From assembly GCA_047967505.1 (NCBI GenBank), contig CM106539.1: a stretch of DNA of 64,000 bases; one strand, given 5' to 3'. Positions 33,080 to 45,250 of this stretch are shown here, in pieces (the stretch's first letter is position 1; each line of letters begins with the position of its first letter). The notes under the pieces are model-generated. The model saw nothing but the letters and a program-made list of their open reading frames with translations. It was not told the origin of the DNA and searched no databases. Origin of the DNA: Dipteris shenzhenensis (Eukaryota; Polypodiophyta; Polypodiopsida; Gleicheniales). Made by a program: the position numbers and the translations under genes.

Positions 33080-33101
33080 GAGACCCCAATTCTCCTCTAA
33101 T
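33080..33101 (-). repeat. Terminal repeat of copy C
   Basis: On minus: ATTAGAGGAGAATTGGGGTC plus TC. It joins directly to phosphatase pseudogene sequence at 33102. Confidence 0.85.
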
Positions 33102-34815
33102 GCTTGCTAATACAAGAACACTTTCTCTGAAACATGCTAGCTCTAACAAGTCTGGGAGCAAGACATCAGATTACTCTTTGTCATTGGGATCACCTTCGTA
33201 GGTCAAGGAATGATGCAACTACTAGGTGGATTTCAACTTCTTTTAAGAATTGTATCATCTACGAATATAGTTTGATTGGTATCTAGCCAATGCCATGCTC
33301 AGCCAATGCAACAAAAGGATTAAGCAGGCACAACTCATTTGGTCATGATGGGTGCCGATGCTCTTCAAAAGTGCAGCATTCTTCTTGGGAAAAATTAAAC
33401 TTGAAGCTGAATTCCATTGCACCTTGTCTTTCCAATTCACACTCTATCAATGAAACTAGGGGATCTACATTCCTCTTTGTCATACTACTCCAAGTAGGTA
33501 TGTCAAAGTAGTTCGCGACGACTTTTAAGAAATCAAACAATGTAGGTCATAAAGAGATTATATGGTTGCCTATTTTACGAATGTCTTTGGCCCTCACCAT
33601 TTTTGAAGCCTTCTTCCACCATTGATTTATCAAAATACCATTCATATCAAATATTATTAGTCTCGTCACAACCTCTTCGCCACCTAAAAGCAAAAATGAA
33701 AAGTGTACAAATCCATTATACATGGATGAATGGAGAAAGACAAGAAGGGTGAAATGTAGAAACAATATTTCCAAAATTTCTTGGCATTAAAAGCTTTTAA
33801 AATTAGCTATCATACAATGTTCAAGATTCACTTCAAAGAGATCCTAATCCTAACATTGGGAGCTAGGAGTTTATTAGCCTCAACACTAAGTGGCTTAGAA
33901 GTCATGTGGACCGGCTACCTAGGACTTTGTCATCGTGCATGTCATCTCCACCATTTCCAGCAGTTGGGTTCAGAGCAAATATTTGTTATTATTTCCATAG
34001 CTTGCATGAGCTTATCACTTCTTGTCACATCCATTGCCTCCTCACTCAGCTTCTTCTTGTCACTGCTTTCTTAATGTATGCCAAGCACATCCATCGCTTC
34101 CTTACTCATCTTATGCTTGTCACTACTTTTTGTATCTTTATCGTGGACATCCATCGTTTCCTTACTCAACTTCTTCTTGTCACTGCTTTTTGTATCTTCA
34201 CTGTGGACATCCATCGCTTCCTCACTCAACTTTTTCTTGTTACTACTTTCTATGCCTTCAATGAGGACATCCATCACCTCCTCACTCATGTTTTGTAGGC
34301 TGTCATCATTTTCATCATTGTCATTGTCTACTGTGAAATTAGACAAAGAAAAAAAATCACATAAAAATATCTATACAAAATTCTCGTAATAATATTCTTT
34401 AACAATAAAAATAAAAGCCCTTATAGCTCACCGTTTGCATTTTTTCTTTTGTAGCAGATCTTTTTTTGTGTTCTATATCCTACTTAACAACATCAGCTAT
34501 ACCTTCATCCTCTATAACAGCTACCTCCCCTTTTTGCGACTATTTTTTGCTTTCTCACTCTCTATAGGAGCTCATCCTCACTGTTCTCTTCGTCATCCCC
34601 TTTGGCACCATTATCCATGGGGTTGTCTTCCAACAGACTTTTCTCTAGGACCTCATTTCTGTCTTTAGCACAAGAGGCATGCGTTTATCCATGCTCGGCC
34701 ACACAATTGTTTGGAGACTCCCTTCTAGTGCAAGGAGTTTTAAAATTTTCAGTTTTAATATTCTTAAACTTCTCTGAATATTCTATTTTAGAGCCCAGGC
34801 CACCTATAAAACCAC
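33102..34815 (-). pseudogene. FCP1/HAD-like phosphatase pseudogene
   Basis: Minus-strand host-gene remnant. An acidic N-terminal part (about 34810-34070: EDNPMDNGAKGDDEENSEDE and a 20-residue repeat) precedes HAD motif I, RLIIFDMNGILI (about 33670-33635). Next comes FLKVVANYFDIPTWSSMTKR then NVDPLVSLIE (33540-33440), the motif-II part of plant FCP1-like proteins (IWSSxxxxNVDPLV), then TIFVDDTILK (about 33272-33243, motif III) and YEGDPND...LLPDLLELA (33200-33125). Several frame changes and stops. Copy C of the TIR element cuts the 3' end. The family dephosphorylates Ser/Thr (FCP1: RNA polymerase II tail), but the substrate here is unknown. Called from motif order only. Confidence 0.6.
34015..34300 (-). 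repeat. 60-bp coding minisatellite
   Basis: About five units of 60 bp encoding variants of KKLSEEAMDVHSEDTKSSDK on minus, inside the acidic region of the phosphatase pseudogene. The fourth/fifth unit is broken by a stop. Confidence 0.75.
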
Positions 34816-34869
34816 TGACATATAGCACAAGGTAAAAAATATTATGCTAATCTATGTATCATTACAATC

Positions 34870-34932
34870 TATATATCACTACTATGTTTGTAGTACTGTA
34901 AGAGAGTACTATCTTAGTACTAATAGTGGTAC
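34870..34932. repeat. AGTACT-rich array, left piece
   Basis: Same degenerate repeat as 37558-38530 (TTTGTAGTACTGTAAGAGAG, TAGTACTAATAGTGGTAC). Separated from it by Copia J. Confidence 0.75.
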
Positions 34933-35233
34933 TATTGGGATATCTCAAGGTGTCTGCCTCAGGCACACCTTGGTTTCTATGTGTGTATGCTAGAGGCATA
35001 GTTAGGTGCCCATAAGCACAGTTAGGTGGTGATAGAAGCCACATAGGATGAATGAGAGAATCTAGAAGCAGATTGAGGAGATGATTGTGGAGCTCAGAGG
35101 TCATCAGTGATGTTAGTGATCATGTAAGAGGTGCCTACTTAAGGACCTCACCTTTCTTCATTCCATAAGCAAGAATTTTGAGTTTGTGTTCATTCCATGA
35201 TTTCTTTTCAGTTTGCCAACATGGTATCAGAGC

Positions 35234-36078
35234 CCTTTGATCCCCCTTGAGCCCATTTGTGCCACATCATCTTCTTCTTCTCAATCTTCTTCTTTTGCAT
35301 TTTCCTCCTTCTTCCCTGGATCTTTGAGAGCTTTGTTCTCTGCCTACAGACAACCTTTGCCCAAACCCTCTGAGCTGCAAACTCCTCTTGTATGGGGGAA
35401 CTTCCAGCTGTAGGCTTTCTGTGAAATTTCGATTGTACGTGAAATGCCAACACTCACACTGATCGACAAAAATTCATGCAATTCTGCCTGTGTACCTATC
35501 TATCTGTGAATTCCTCTCATCCTATATTGGATGACATTGAGGGAAAGGTGTTGTTGAAATCTGAGTAGCAATGGCTGCATATTCAAGGAGAAAACAGAAA
35601 AAAACTAGTCGACCTTGAAGAAGATAGCTATGGCGACTTGACGCAGAATTGTGCCTCTCCTCCTCAATGGATCTTCTTTGGTATATGAGCTTTCTTTTGC
35701 TTTAGAAAGCCCCTTTTTCTTTGCTCTAGAGAGTGAGATACAAGCCCTCCAAGTTCAGGCCTCTGTTTTTTACAGTTTTTGACAAGGTTGTGAATGTGAT
35801 GCTACATTAGATGCTACTTTAGCATTTCTGAGGTTTTGAAGCTTTGAAAAGCATAAGCACAACTGTGGCTACAACTTTCTTTTAAGTTGCTATACTTGGA
35901 TTTGATTGGAAATCTTTCATTTAGCCACCTCTGTGAAGCATGTAAGTGAAAGCATCATTGATTGAAATTTGGTCACAAGTCTTTGCTACATTAAATGCTT
36001 ATACTTTAAAGCTTTTCAGTTATTATTCTAGCCTTGTAAGAGAGAAGACATTGCCTAATTCTTGGGTTAGACCCTCTC
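35234..36078 (+). other. Leader of Copia J
   Basis: About 845 bp between the primer site and the gag ATG, no convincing ORF; unusually long leader, likely holding packaging signals (inference). Confidence 0.5.
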
Positions 36079-36921
36079 ATGGCTACCATATTGAATATAG
36101 ATAAGTTCAATGGGAAGGGCTTCCACACATGGCAGATGAAGGTCAAGTTTGCATTAATGAGGGAAAACCTCTGAGGGCTTGTCAAACCAGCTTCAACTCC
36201 TTCTTCAATAGCCTCCAATGCTGAAGAATCATCAGCTCTGACATGCCCAGCAAGAGATCCTGCTAGAGAGGAGAAAGCATATGGCATCATTGCTCTTGCT
36301 TTAGGAGATGACTATATTCATCACATCTCTGACTTAGAGTCTCCTTCAGAAGCTTGGCAGAAGCTTGACATTATTTTTGGTGCTAGCTCTCACATCTCAA
36401 AAGTATCACTTAAGATTGCTTTCTTTGAATTGAAGATGGTTAGTGGCACTCCTTTGGCTGCCCATGTCAATTACATGCGGAGTCTCATGACTCAACTTGC
36501 TTCTATCAACTCTCCTATCACTACAGATGATGCTATGGTAGTGTTGCTCAAGAGTATGCCTGAAGATTATGATCATGTTGTTACCACTTTGAAAAATCTT
36601 CCTAATCCTAATCTTGAAGGTCTTATCTCTGCTCTTCAAGGAGAAGAAAGGCACATGGAACTCCAGAGAGGCAATGACATAGCCTATGCCATAAAAATCC
36701 AAAAGGGCAAGTTTTCACCTTGCAATCATTGTGGAAAGACTAATCACCTCTCAAAAGACTGCTTCAAGATCAATCCATGCAAACACTGTGGCAAAAACAA
36801 TCATCATGAAAAGTTTTGTAGAGCTAAAAAGGAAGCAACTTCAAAGACAGAAAATGCCAATCTACTTTCAGTTGATGTGCCTCCACAAGATGAGGCATCC
36901 TTTGAAGATTATGCTTTTTGA
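36079..36921 (+). pseudogene. Copia J gag with two zinc knuckles
   Basis: ATG 36079 (MATILNIDKFNGKGFHTWQM), the usual Copia gag N-terminus. One in-frame TGA at 36172-36174 (expected TGG), then open to 36921, 280 codons in all. UBN2 domain (DLESPSEAWQKLDIIFG, LLKSMPEDYDHVVTTLKN) and two adjacent CCHC knuckles, CNHCGKTNHLSKDC and CKHCGKNNHHEKFC. It ends soon after with a stop where the protease would start. Apart from one nonsense codon the capsid gene is complete, consistent with a gag-only element mobilised by a partner. Confidence 0.85.
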
Positions 36922-37557
36922 ATCATCTCCATGTATGCTCTAGATCTCTCTTTTTTGAGTCAAGGTACTCAGCCTGGATAGTCCTCCAAAATGAATGAAA
37001 GAAACTATTTTGTGTTTTGTAAACACCTCTGGTCACCATATGATGTAGGCCATGTGTATGTGTTTTTGCTACATGGTACCTCCTACAGACATAGTGTGCA
37101 TGTACATGCAAGGACGATAACCATTGGAAGGTCTTCTCTATCCCTTTTTTGTTTACCTTACACCCATGGGAACCCTTGCTAGCTTGAGATCCTAGCCATT
37201 GATAGATCCATGACCACCATGAGATGGCATGTGACACCTTGTGCTAGCTGTATCCTTGAGGGGGGTTTTGTTGGGATATCTCAAGGTGTATGCCTCAGGC
37301 ACACCTTGGTTTCTATGTGTGTGTGCTAGAGGCATAGGTAGGTGACCATAAGCACAGCTAGGTGGTGATAGGAGCCACATAGGATGATTGAGAGAATCTA
37401 GGAGCAGATTGAGGAGATGATTGTGGAGCTCAGAGGTCATTAGTGATGTCAGTGATCATGTAAGAGGTGCCTACTTAGGGACCTCACCTTTCTTCATTCC
37501 ATAAGCAAGAATTTTGAGTTTGTGTTCACTCCATGCTTTCTTTTTAGTTAACCAACA

Positions 37558-38530
37558 GGTACTAATTAGTAGTGTAATAGTACTATGTTTGTAGTTATGT
37601 AACAGAGTACTAAGTGCAATCTTAGTACTATGAGATAATAGTTTGCAGCACTATAATATAGTACTATTTTTGTATTGTAATAAAAGCCCTATATTAGTAG
37701 TGTAAGAGAGTGTTGTCTTAGATTACTAATATATCAGTATTGTAAGAGAGACATATATCTTAGAGTACTATCTTAGTACTTTCTTGCAATATTAGTACTT
37801 TAGGAGAGTACTATAGTAGTACCTAGTAGTCCTGTAACAAAGTACTATATTAGTAGTGATAGTAGTACTACTTACATGTAATAGAGTACTCTAGATTAGT
37901 ACTGTAACTAGTACTATTTTTCTAGTACTCTATCTTATTATTGTAACTTAGTATTATTGTGCTATATTAGTACTATAAGATAGTACTCTAAAACATAGTG
38001 CTCTATCTTAGTCTTGTAACTTTATAAGATAGTACTCTTAGATAGTATTGTCTTAGTACTATAAGATAGTAACTCTATAAGAGAGTACTCTGTAATAGTA
38101 CTCTGTAATAGTACTGTAACAATACTATAATAGTACTCTGTAACAATAGTACTCTGTAATAGTACTGTAACAATACTATAAGATAGTACTATAAGAGAAT
38201 ACTCTATATTAGTACTGTAAGGGAGTACTAATCTTAGTACATAGTATTGTACTATGTTGGCAATTCTATAACAAAGTACTACATTAATAGTAATAGTAGT
38301 ACTACTTAGTATTACTATGTTTGTAGTTCTATAATAGAGTACTATATTTACATTATAATAGTACTTTTTAATACTGTAATAGTACTCGGTATGTACTACT
38401 GTTGTGCTATTTCAGTACTTTGATAATAGTACTATCTTAGCATTGAAACAATCTTGGTATTTTAGTATTGTGATAATAGTACTATCTTGGTATTGAAACA
38501 ATCTAGTACTATATAAGGACTATACTAGTA
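37558..38530. repeat. Degenerate AGTACT array (~1 kb)
   Basis: More than 30 occurrences of the palindromic hexamer AGTACT in irregular spacing, in frameworks such as TAGTACTCTGTAATAGTACT and AACAATACTATAAGATAGTA. AT-rich, no coding. Because the core is palindromic the strand is undefined and hairpins are possible. Continuous with 34870-34932 before Copia J inserted. Confidence 0.85.
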
Positions 38531-40720
38531 CTCTGTTATAAATACAAAAGTGAATAACTAAAACTCCAAATGAACTTACTTGGTTTTTGGAATCCCATTG
38601 CTGCAACCTAGTCCTCTAAAATAGACTTCTTGCAAGAAGACAATACGCACGCCTTATGCTTAAAAAAGTGCATTGTTGCACACAACATATGATATGTGTG
38701 CAAGCAGGGAGTGAAGATAACATCTAAGGAGTCGGTTGTAAATCTAAGGCCACACAAAACACACCTGCATATGTGTTGAAACACACATGAACATTAGCAT
38801 GTACATCAAATACTTGAAAGGACCTTATCTAAAACTGAGATAAAAACATTTCTAGAGTGTGTTAATGGAATCTTACTATTTAACACACATTGGAATCGCT
38901 TCACAGGATGTTGGATGCTATACTGGTGTAGGGATCAGATTGTGCAATCCATGATTTGTAATTCTCCCTACCATATGTTATGTATGGTATACAAACCCAC
39001 TTTTTGCATCCAATAGTTCAGCCATCAAGGCATGATGCATACTTGTATTCTCCATCTCTTTCATGGAAAATTGGAGTTCCACTTCCAACTTTTTAAAGTC
39101 CATTGTCAACTCTTCTCATATAATTGTCTAATTTCCCACAAACCCAAGAGATGGTATGTTTAATAGAGTCACAATGTTTTGAGGCTTTGTTTTCAGTTGT
39201 ATAGCCTCCTCTAATCCTGAAAGTAAGGCATTCCTCTATTCAAGCACCTTTGTGTTCCAAAGAGAAATTACATTTTTTTCCTCTCGACAAACTTAACGGG
39301 TTTTTTTCCCCCAAAAATGCAGTTTTATATTAATAGAATTTATCAAGTTATACAACTTCTCAGAACATATCCTTGGAAACTACAAAAGGGGATAAAACTA
39401 ACAAACTATCTGTAGCAAGTGGACCAACTTAACTATACTGTAGCACTGTCTGAATACTGAAACATTGTAGCAGGGACACTGAAGCAGGGATACTATAGAT
39501 GAGCATTGGTATAATGAGGAATCAGAGGGCCACCTGTAAAGATGGGCTCAAGGTGGATGATGACCCTTCAACAGGGAAGCAACCTTCAAGTTTTGGCAAT
39601 AAGATTCCTAGCAGTCATCAATAGAGAGTCTCTTTCTAAAGAGTTTGACAAGTCTATACATAGATGAGACATAGATCGAGTCATGAGCATGGATCTCCAA
39701 GCTAAAGATATGCATTTTGCTCAGAGGCAAGATGCACCTCAAGTTAGCAGAAACAACAAAGAAAGTCTTCACATGTCTCATAAATAGACTCTAAATAGAA
39801 GAACAAGAGGCTAGACATAGTTTGAGCTGAGCTTCACACTAGGAGTCGAGACCATGCTAGATTAGCACGAGCTCATATTATAAGTCAATGTAAGGACAAA
39901 GAACACTTAGTATTGCCCCACCGTCTAGAAACTAGGATCCTAAGTCCTACACTAGTACTAGGGTGTGGCCACATACGCCATCAATGACCAAGTCTGACCT
40001 CACCAAAGGTTCCAGTGGTTGGTATGTGAGTACCTATGTGACCCTCGATTAGAGGATGTTTCCACAATCATTTCCACACATATGGGTGTTGACACAAGGA
40101 TGGCTAGGTAATTGACAAGTTGCCTAAGGGCCCCAAGTTAGTGACTATCAAGGTAAATTAGCCAACCCAATCAAGGTCAAATTCTAGGATTTCAAAGGAG
40201 CTAAAAATGAAGATGCATACAGTCACTTGCAAAATTTCTTATGGGTTTGTCACATTAATGGTAGTTAACATATATTTCATTAATTTTGGACTCTGCAATG
40301 TCCAAATTCATTTTCATAAGTACTTTTGGGCAAAACTTTTTTTAAAAACCACTCTTGAAAAAAAAAAATCAAAACCAAAAAGTAAGACAAATTGAGAGTT
40401 TTTAAAAGCATATAAAATTAAGCTTATGAAATCTAACGTAACATCTTACATAGATTGGTGCATGGTCCCACTTCATTTTTGTACTTAAATTTCTATTCAA
40501 AAAATATACTTTATGAAAATATCCTTCCCAAACCAAAAGATGGCACTACCCTTTTGGAATAAAAAGTTTATTTACTTACACTATCATTTTGTACTAATAA
40601 TGCAAAAATCCTAGTATAAATTTTATTTTTAAGAATCCTCATTTAAAAGTTTAACTTTTCCTTAAATTTTTAATAACTTAAATAAACAAAAATAATTTAA
40701 ATCCATGGGCAATCTCTCTC
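38531..40720. other. Non-coding; possible LINE 3' end on minus
   Basis: About 2.2 kb without a recognisable gene. Around 39295-39420 the minus strand reads ...AGTTGTATAACTTGATAAATTCTATTAATAT... and ends in an A-rich run, similar in style to 3' ends of plant LINEs; no coding block supports it. Confidence 0.3.
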
Positions 40721-40724
<4 letters not shown>

Positions 40725-40771
<47 letters not shown>

Positions 40772-40830
40772 GTGCATACATATGTACATATGTATGTATA
40801 TATGCATATAGATAGATAGATAGATAGATA
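40725..40830. repeat. Microsatellites (TG)n and (GATA)n
   Basis: (TG)n at 40725-40769, then a TATGTACATATGTA-type spacer and (GATA)5 at 40811-40830. Probably polymorphic. Confidence 0.95.
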
Positions 40831-40885
40831 TTTATGGTCCATGCATGAGATTAATTTAACATGAGAGTCCTCTAATATTTCCAAG

Positions 40886-41038
40886 ACTTAATAATGGTGT
40901 TAATAAACACCTTTTAGAGTTTTGGAGCTCTAAAATCTCCAAGAGTTAATAATGGCGCCAATAAACACCTTTCAAAGTTTAAAAAAGCGACAATGGTATA
41001 ATCTCAAAGAACTTTATAATGGTGCAAATAAACACCTT
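40886..41038. repeat. Three ~60-bp degenerate tandem units
   Basis: The core TAATGGTGTTAATAAACACC recurs with changes at about 40891, 40950 and 41016, each followed by a T/A-rich tail. Spacing about 59 and 66 bp. Confidence 0.75.
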
Positions 41039-41059
41039 ACAATAGTTGCAAAGGTTTTT

Positions 41060-41110
41060 CAAGATGTGTTTGCATTGAGTGAAGCACACACCTTCAAATG
41101 ACACATCTTG
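41060..41110. repeat. Perfect 10-bp inverted repeat before Copia K gag
   Basis: CAAGATGTGT (41060-41069) and ACACATCTTG (41101-41110) with a 31-bp loop, ending at the gag ATG (41111). Confidence 0.6.
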
Positions 41111-44100
41111 ATGGAGGGGGAAGAGAGGGAAAGAAGGAAAAGGGAGGGGAAGGTCCAGCCTGCGAGGCTACGAATCCCATCGTTCGGCAAAAGCAAAAAG
41201 TTGGACAGCACTAACTATCCACTCTGGAAGTTCAAGATGAAGACCATCCTAAGTGCATACAATCTTTGGGATACTGCTACTGGGGTGGACGTGAAGCCAG
41301 TTGCAAGACTGAATCTAGCTAATGTAGGACAATAGATAGTACCAATTGCGGATGAGATTCTCCAATGACAAGAAGAAATGCAGATGCACTGTGTTCTATT
41401 GTCTGCAATGTAAGTGATTCTATCATAGCATCAATTCAACATGTCACCATAGCAGAGAGGCATGGATGGTGGTCTTAAAAAATAGTATGAGACCATGAAT
41501 CAGACATGGATTTAGAATCTAGAGACTCAACTCACAAACGAGAAATTGTATGAGTCTGAAACGTCAGAGAAGTTTATCACCAGGGTGAAGAATCTGTGTG
41601 ATCAGATGACTACGATTGGCATCACCATCACCAGCGAGAATCTAGCATGAAGGTGCATACGGATTCCCCCACCAAAGTATGATAGTCTTATTATGGTGTT
41701 GAATACGTAGAATAGAAATCCACGCCTCAACTTTGAGGATTTCAGTAAGGACTCTGGTAACCCATCTTCTTTTGATGATAAAAAGAGAAAGAAGAAGATC
41801 AAGTGATTCTATTGCAACAAGCCAGGGCACAAGCAGAATGGGTGCCAGAAGAAGATTGCATATGAGAAGAATGGAGTAAAGAAAGAGTCCAACAACAGTG
41901 CGCAAGCAGTACCAGTAGAGATGTTCGTAGCAATTGAGGAGATTTGCATGGATACAATTCATGTACCTACGGATGAACCTTGGATTTTTGATAGTGGCGC
42001 AATGTGCCACATGACCAGTCAGAAGGATTGGTATACCTCTCTACATCCGATAGGGAATGACATCTTGGTAGCAATCGGCAATGATGCAAAACAGTGTCCA
42101 GCAAAAGGAAAAGGTATAATTGATCTCAAGTCAAATGGAGTTGTAAAACAGTTGTCTGATGTTCTTTATGTCCCAGATATCAAGAGGAACTTGTTGTCCA
42201 TTTCTACGATCATAGATTGGGACCTTAAAGTTCAATTTGATAAGAATTTTGGATCTTCAAGGGAAGCTCATTGGTAAAGGTACATGGTGCAACAACATTT
42301 ACGAACTCTCAGCTTTCAGTTCTCGAGCCACAAGGTTACTACAAAAGTCACGGGATCAAGAGGCGGAAACCCCGTGACATACATCATAGAAAAATGGAGT
42401 AGCAGACCACAAGATGTGCATCATTTGCAAAATGGGAAAGAGTATGATGAAAGGGAGAGATTTGCCAAAGACTTTTTGGGCTGAAGTATGTAACACAGTA
42501 GTTTACATTCTGAATCATAGCTACACGAAAGCTGTGAATGGGATGACTCCACTGTAGGGCTTTTCTGGTAAGAAACCTTTGGCTGCACATTTTAGAGTTT
42601 TTGGATGTGACTGTTTTGTGCATGTCCCTGATGCTAACAGGACCAAATGGGAACCGAAGAGCCAGAAGTGTATTTTCTTGGGCTACAATGAAGAGGCAAA
42701 GGGTTACCATCTCTATAATACTATTATCAAGAAGGTAATAGTAAGTCGCGATGTGGTCTTCTTAGAACAGCTGCATTAACTGGAGGAGGATGCTTCCTTC
42801 CTAGACAACCAGGACCAGGATATCCATACAGTACAACCACCAACAGCAGGCCGAACTCCTCGAATGGTGCTTGGGAGGATTCAAGATAAAGAAGAGGAAG
42901 CAGAGCCTGCAGAACCACAACAGCAATGGCCATTCTCGAAGTGGGTAAAATAGCTTTTGGACGGCAGAGAACCTCCAGCCATTGAGGAGGAAGTGTCTTG
43001 AAGAGACACAAGGTGATGATAGGTGGATGGAGGCTATGTAGTCAGAGTATGGCTCCATAATAAAGAACAACACTTGGGACCTTGTGGATTGACCACCAAA
43101 ACGCAAGGTAATCGGCACCAAGTGGGTGTACAAGACCAAGTACAACTCCGATGGCACGTTGGATAAGTACAAGGCTCGGCTCATGGCAAAAGGATTCGCA
43201 CTAGTACATGGTTCTGATTATCAAGATACTTTTGCTCCCACAGCTTGACTAACCACAATTCGCAGTGTTTTGGCTTTAACAGCATAGGAAAGTTGGCCCG
43301 TGTTTTAGATGGATGTAAAATCTGCCTTTTTGAATGGAGATCTCAAGGAGGAGGTATACGTGGAACAACCACCAAGTTTTGTGATCCTCGGATCCCCGGT
43401 TTAGATGGTAAAGTCTGTAAACTAAAGAAGGCACTTTATGAGCTGAAATAGGCCCCACAAGTGTGGTACTAGTAGATTGATGCCTACTTTCTGCAAAACA
43501 GGTTCAAGAGGAGCCCATCTGATGCAAATTTATATATCTATAGAGAAGGAGGCAGGTGTATGATCGTGGCCCTTTATGTGGATGACCTTGTCATAATAGG
43601 GAATCATGAAGAGAAGATCTCGTAGACAAAGCATTTGCTAGGAAGAGAGTTTGAAATGACAGACCTCGGACTGATGCATTTCTGTTTGGGGATTGAAGTT
43701 TGGCAAGGCCAAAAGAGATCTTCATTTCATAGCTGAAGTATGCTGGACAAATGCTGAAGGCATTTGGCATGGCTGAGTGCAAGACAGTTGGCACCCCTAT
43801 GGAGGTTGATGTGAAGCTCTCACATGAGGATTCATTGTCAATGGTGGATGAAGCAAAGTACAGAAGGCTTGTGGGTAGTTTGATTTACTTGTGCAACACA
43901 TGGCCAGACATCAGTTTTCCAATAAGCCCCGGGAGAATCATTGGAGGGCAGGGATGTGGGTGCTAAAATACATCAAAGGCACGCTTGATTATGGCATCAC
44001 CTATACCAAGGGCAACATCTTGACCAGATTCTGTGACTTGGATTGGGCAAGAGATGTGGATAGCAAGAGATCAGTGATAGATTACTATTTCTCACTTAGA

Positions 44101-44480
44101 TCTGGAGCTGTGTCATGGGTCAGCAAGAAGCAACCTATAGTTGCTCTTTCTTCTATCGAGGCTAAGCATGTTTTGCTTCTTGTGAGGCAGTGTGGTTGAG
44201 GAGGATTTTAGGGGACATGGGTGAAGTGCAGAACAAGCCTACGTAGTTATCATGTGACAATCAGAGTTGCATGGCAATTGCAAAGAACCCTGTGTTCCAT
44301 GCTCACACAAAACACATTGAGATTCAATATCACTTGTACGTGAGCTCATCATGGATGGAGAGGTTGACTTAATGTATTGTCCGACTACAGAGAATGTTGC
44401 GGACATCTTCATGAAGGCTCTTGGAAGAGACTTGTTGGAGAGGAATCTTCATCAACTTGGCATTGGGCAGAAAAAGTAAG
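41111..44480 (+). pseudogene. Copia K, decayed polyprotein
   Basis: Plus strand. Gag N-terminus FGKSKKLDSTNYPLWKFKMK (about 41185); knuckle FYCNKPGHKQNGC (about 41808); protease FDSGAMCHMTSQKDW (about 41990) in a clean frame 41921-42277; integrase largely deleted; integrase C-terminal KPLAAHFRVFGCDCFVHVPD (42579); RT KWVYKTKYNSDGTLDKYKAR, QMDVKSAFLNGDLKEEVYVE, ALYVDDLVIIGN; RNase H WVSKKQPIVALSS (about 44120). Many stops and frame changes. No 5' LTR or primer site seen upstream of 41111. Confidence 0.85.
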
Positions 44481-44494
44481 TTCACTTGCGGGTG

Positions 44495-45250
44495 GACATT
44501 GAGAGGGGGTATTAGATATCAATGCTCCACTCTCATGTAACTACGCGGGAACTAGCTAACTCTACTTATAAGCCCCCCATATGAGGAGAAGGCATTTGAG
44601 TAGCTCGGTTATCTGGTAGGTCCTAGTTTGGACACCAGATGGGGGCCATTGTGGCCTGATGGATGGACAACTTTAGATAGAGTTGGCACACTACCAACTA
44701 GGCTACATGCAAGTGTAGGAAGGCATCCCATGACTGACCGCACTGAGGGTAGATAGAGCAATTTTTGGGGCAGCCCCACTCTCGGGTTGCGGTGCCCGTT
44801 TGGAGCCCCAAATGATCTCGGATGGCTCTAGGCTGAACAGCAACCGTAGGTGAGTTGCTCTATTATGTGCCATGGTTCTAACATGTGGTCGGTAGCCTAT
44901 TTCAAGGCCAGCCAATTTGGGCTGATTGTGTCGGTCTCCCAATTGGGTAAAACTGACTACGACTGGTGGCTATATAAGAGCAAGCCTGTGAAGCCCATAT
45001 TCATCACTGGCTATAGCAACCCCGATTCCTTAGCATCCAGCCTCCGTCCTCTATTGTTTCTAGTATGCCATCGAAGCTTCTCACACGAGCACACGGCTGG
45101 GATTTTGAGCTCTCCACCTATACTTTCCTTGCACTTGCCTTCAAGATTCTCCATGCAACCTTGGCACAGCTCCACAGAGCCCTTGCCTGGCCTCCAGTGT
45201 TAGAAAAAACCCATCCTTTAGGGTATTTTGAATCGAAAAAAGTGGAAAAA
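44495..45250 (+). other. Possible 3' LTR of Copia K
   Basis: A purine tract TTGAGAGGGGGT (about 44498-44509) is followed by TATTAGATATCAATGC, with a TATA box (GCTATATAAGAGC, about 44970). The LTR end is undefined because no second copy is in the window. Confidence 0.4.

Larger units (their letters stand above)
30413..33101 (-). mobile_element. TIR element, copy C (5' part only)
   Basis: The minus-strand right end carries the terminal repeat at 33080-33101, followed by the same AAAAGGG(T/C)CTCATAAGG and AATGGATTA subterminal sequence as at 10030, a pyrimidine-rich leader in sense, and the transposase-like gene. It is cut at 30412 by Copia E. The rest of the element was not found on the other side of Copia E (below 21400), suggesting deletion or rearrangement. 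Confidence 0.75.
34933..37557 (+). mobile_element. Copia J, gag-only non-autonomous element
   Basis: 289-bp LTRs (34933-35221 and 37269-37557), primer site TGGTATCAGAGC (35222-35233) and the 5-bp target duplication GGTAC (34928-34932 and 37558-37562). The internal region is only about 2.05 kb. It encodes gag and has no protease, integrase, RT or RNase H. The 5' LTR begins TATTGGGA where the 3' LTR has TGTTGGGA. Scattered differences between LTRs show moderate age. Confidence 0.9.
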
